DNA of 64,000 nt, from the NCBI RefSeq assembly GCF_021283305.1, contig NZ_JAJSOK010000028.1, forward strand, positions 1 through 64,000, in the 5' to 3' direction. Positions 59,759-64,000 of this stretch are shown here, in pieces. Source of the DNA: Pseudonocardia kujensis. GTDB lineage: Bacteria > Actinomycetota > Actinomycetes > Mycobacteriales > Pseudonocardiaceae. The notes below the pieces were generated by a model. The model made no database searches, was not told the origin of the DNA, and saw only the letters and a list, made by a program, of their open reading frames with translations. Both the position numbers and the translations under genes were made by a program. How positions within the stretch are numbered: position 1 is the stretch's first letter; each line of letters begins with the position of its first letter.

Positions 59759-60580
59759 GTGAACCTGCCGACCTCCGGGAGCTGCGTGGTGCCCGACCTG
59801 CCCGTGCGCACGTCCGACGAACCGATGGAACCGGACCAGTACCGGTACATCGCGACGCACGCGTGGTGGATGGGGACGTTCATGGGCCCCGACCCGGCCG
59901 AGCCGGTGTACGTGCACCTGTCCGAGCACCTGCTCCAGCAGTGGACGCCCGCGGTGCAGGACGCCGACTGGCTGCTCGACCGCGAGCTGACCGGGCGGAT
60001 CACCTGGCTGGCCGGCTCCGGCGAGGCCGCGGACGACGCCGGCTTCGACCTGCGGGAGGCGTGGCCGACGGGGCGGTTCCGCGCGAAGTACGGCGACTTC
60101 TACGCCGAGCTGCACGACTCCGCCCCGCACCGGCGCGCCGGGAGCTGGGCCACGCCCACCCCCGAGTTCCTGGCCCTGCTGCCCCGCGACCCCGGCGAGC
60201 TGCTCGCCCGGCTGCTGGCCGACGCGCCGCAGGGGCGCACCTACACCGGGCCCTTCCGCAGCGCCGTCGACGCGCTGCGCACCTGTTCGGTCCCGGCCGA
60301 CCTGCGCGCGCCGCTCTACGCGGCGCTGCTGGAGCTCCCGGCCGTCACGCTCGTCGACGAGGTCAAGGACCTCGACGGCAACCTCTGCCTCGCCCTGGTT
60401 CACGACACCGGCCCCACCCGCACCGAGCTCCTCGTCGACCCGGTCGACGGGCAGTACGCCGGCGAGCGGGACACCCTGCGGCGCGACTCCTCGTGCGGGC
60501 TGGTCGAGGGCACCGTCATCGCCGAGGCCTCGGTGCGCACCGCCGTGGTGCCCGCGATCGGCGCCCTCCCGGTCTTCTGA
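59759..60580 (+). CDS. CU044_5270-like protein lacking the membrane anchor
   Basis: This 273-residue protein resembles the C-terminal, extracytoplasmic part of CU044_5270-type proteins that usually sit beside ECF sigma genes: EPDQYRYIATHAWWMG near the start, then LPRDPGELLARLLADAPQG, DALRTCSVPADLRAPLYAALLELPAVTLVDEVKDLDGN and a final ligand-like strand set. The usual N-terminal inside domain and membrane segment are absent, and no sigma factor gene is next to it. Start GTG at 59759; an alternative lies further in. Function unknown. Confidence 0.6.
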   Translation: MNLPTSGSCVVPDLPVRTSDEPMEPDQYRYIATHAWWMGTFMGPDPAEPVYVHLSEHLLQQWTPAVQDADWLLDRELTGRITWLAGSGEAADDAGFDLREAWPTGRFRAKYGDFYAELHDSAPHRRAGSWATPTPEFLALLPRDPGELLARLLADAPQGRTYTGPFRSAVDALRTCSVPADLRAPLYAALLELPAVTLVDEVKDLDGNLCLALVHDTGPTRTELLVDPVDGQYAGERDTLRRDSSCGLVEGTVIAEASVRTAVVPAIGALPVF

Positions 60581-60730
60581 CGGTTTTCCGACGGGGCCGG
60601 AAGGGCACCCGCCGGACGGAGGTCACAACGCGACCGAGCACATACCGGCGCCGTCCCCGGGAGGACTACCCTGGGAGGGCGGTCATCGGCGACTGAGAAG
60701 CTTCAAGCGAACCAAGGCGGTTGAGAGCGC

Positions 60731-64000
<3,270 letters not shown>

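Noticed and set aside
2..60000. Very long reading frames opposite real genes, such as those antisense to rho (1978-4821), the diol dehydratase genes (30268-34390) and the ABC exporter (50919-55265)
   Set aside because: They follow from the extreme third-position GC bias. Their translations are low-complexity Arg/Ala/Gly/Pro strings without domains, while the opposite frames are clear families.

Overview
The window is a 64 kb piece of a very GC-rich actinobacterial chromosome. Gene content and style point to Pseudonocardiaceae, with Pseudonocardia the best guess: frequent GTG starts, Leu/Ala/Arg-rich proteins, the order hom-thrC-thrB-rho-rpmE-prfA-prmC, a fused 2-oxoglutarate decarboxylase (Kgd type), and DUF664 and F420/LLM proteins. 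This assignment is inference, since no rRNA or species marker is present. Nearly all the sequence is coding, and many gene pairs overlap as TGATG, ATGA or GTGA.

Region 1 (1-12 kb, minus strand) is conserved core: prmC, prfA, rpmE, rho with a long Arg/Asp/Asn-repeat N-terminus, thrB, thrC, hom, lysA and argS. Region 2 (12-21 kb, plus strand) has a DUF3105/DUF305 membrane pair, a tRNA-Arg(CCG), a 1359-residue assimilatory nitrate reductase fused to its own flavodoxin/FAD-NADPH reductase, a kinase-like protein coupled to a polysaccharide flippase, and a DinB/DUF664 protein. Region 3 (21-29 kb) is more accessory. It has a 72-residue Cys-motif protein whose ribosome binding site lies in a 14-bp stem, two paralogous secreted LAS-peptidase-like proteins on either side of a DUF3616 protein, a phoX remnant, phosphofructokinase and several unknowns.

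Region 4 (28-48 kb) is catabolic. A minus-strand run glpF-pduE-pduC-pduD-pduG-pduH encodes glycerol uptake and a B12-dependent diol/glycerol dehydratase with its reactivase, with no microcompartment genes. Next to it lies a divergon: a DapA-family enzyme, a GntR/FCD regulator and a ketoglutarate-semialdehyde-type dehydrogenase on one strand, and an MHS transporter with DhaK and DhaL on the other. A NarL-type response regulator and a GAF/SARP-like regulator follow. Parts of the Nit1C (nitrilase/cyanide-assimilation) set are present but split: the sll0787-type AIR-synthase-like gene is at 28 kb, and the MSMEG_0565 glycosyltransferase, MSMEG_0568 radical SAM and MSMEG_0567 acetyltransferase are at 45-48 kb. 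The nitrilase is not in the window.

Region 5 (48-64 kb) returns to core functions: glmS, a fused two-half ABC exporter with one degenerate ATP site, an ABC-2 pair, an acyl-CoA synthetase, an LLM oxidoreductase, a CU044_5270-like protein, and the start of kgd, which runs off the end.

Three intergenic repeat families stand out. One is a palindrome with an ATGGAACCAT core, in twos or threes at 40-41 bp spacing, at three loci. The second is a 22-bp array built on CCCGACTCGCG. The third is a GCTCGCTCCGCAAGCTCC-type repeat upstream of glmS.
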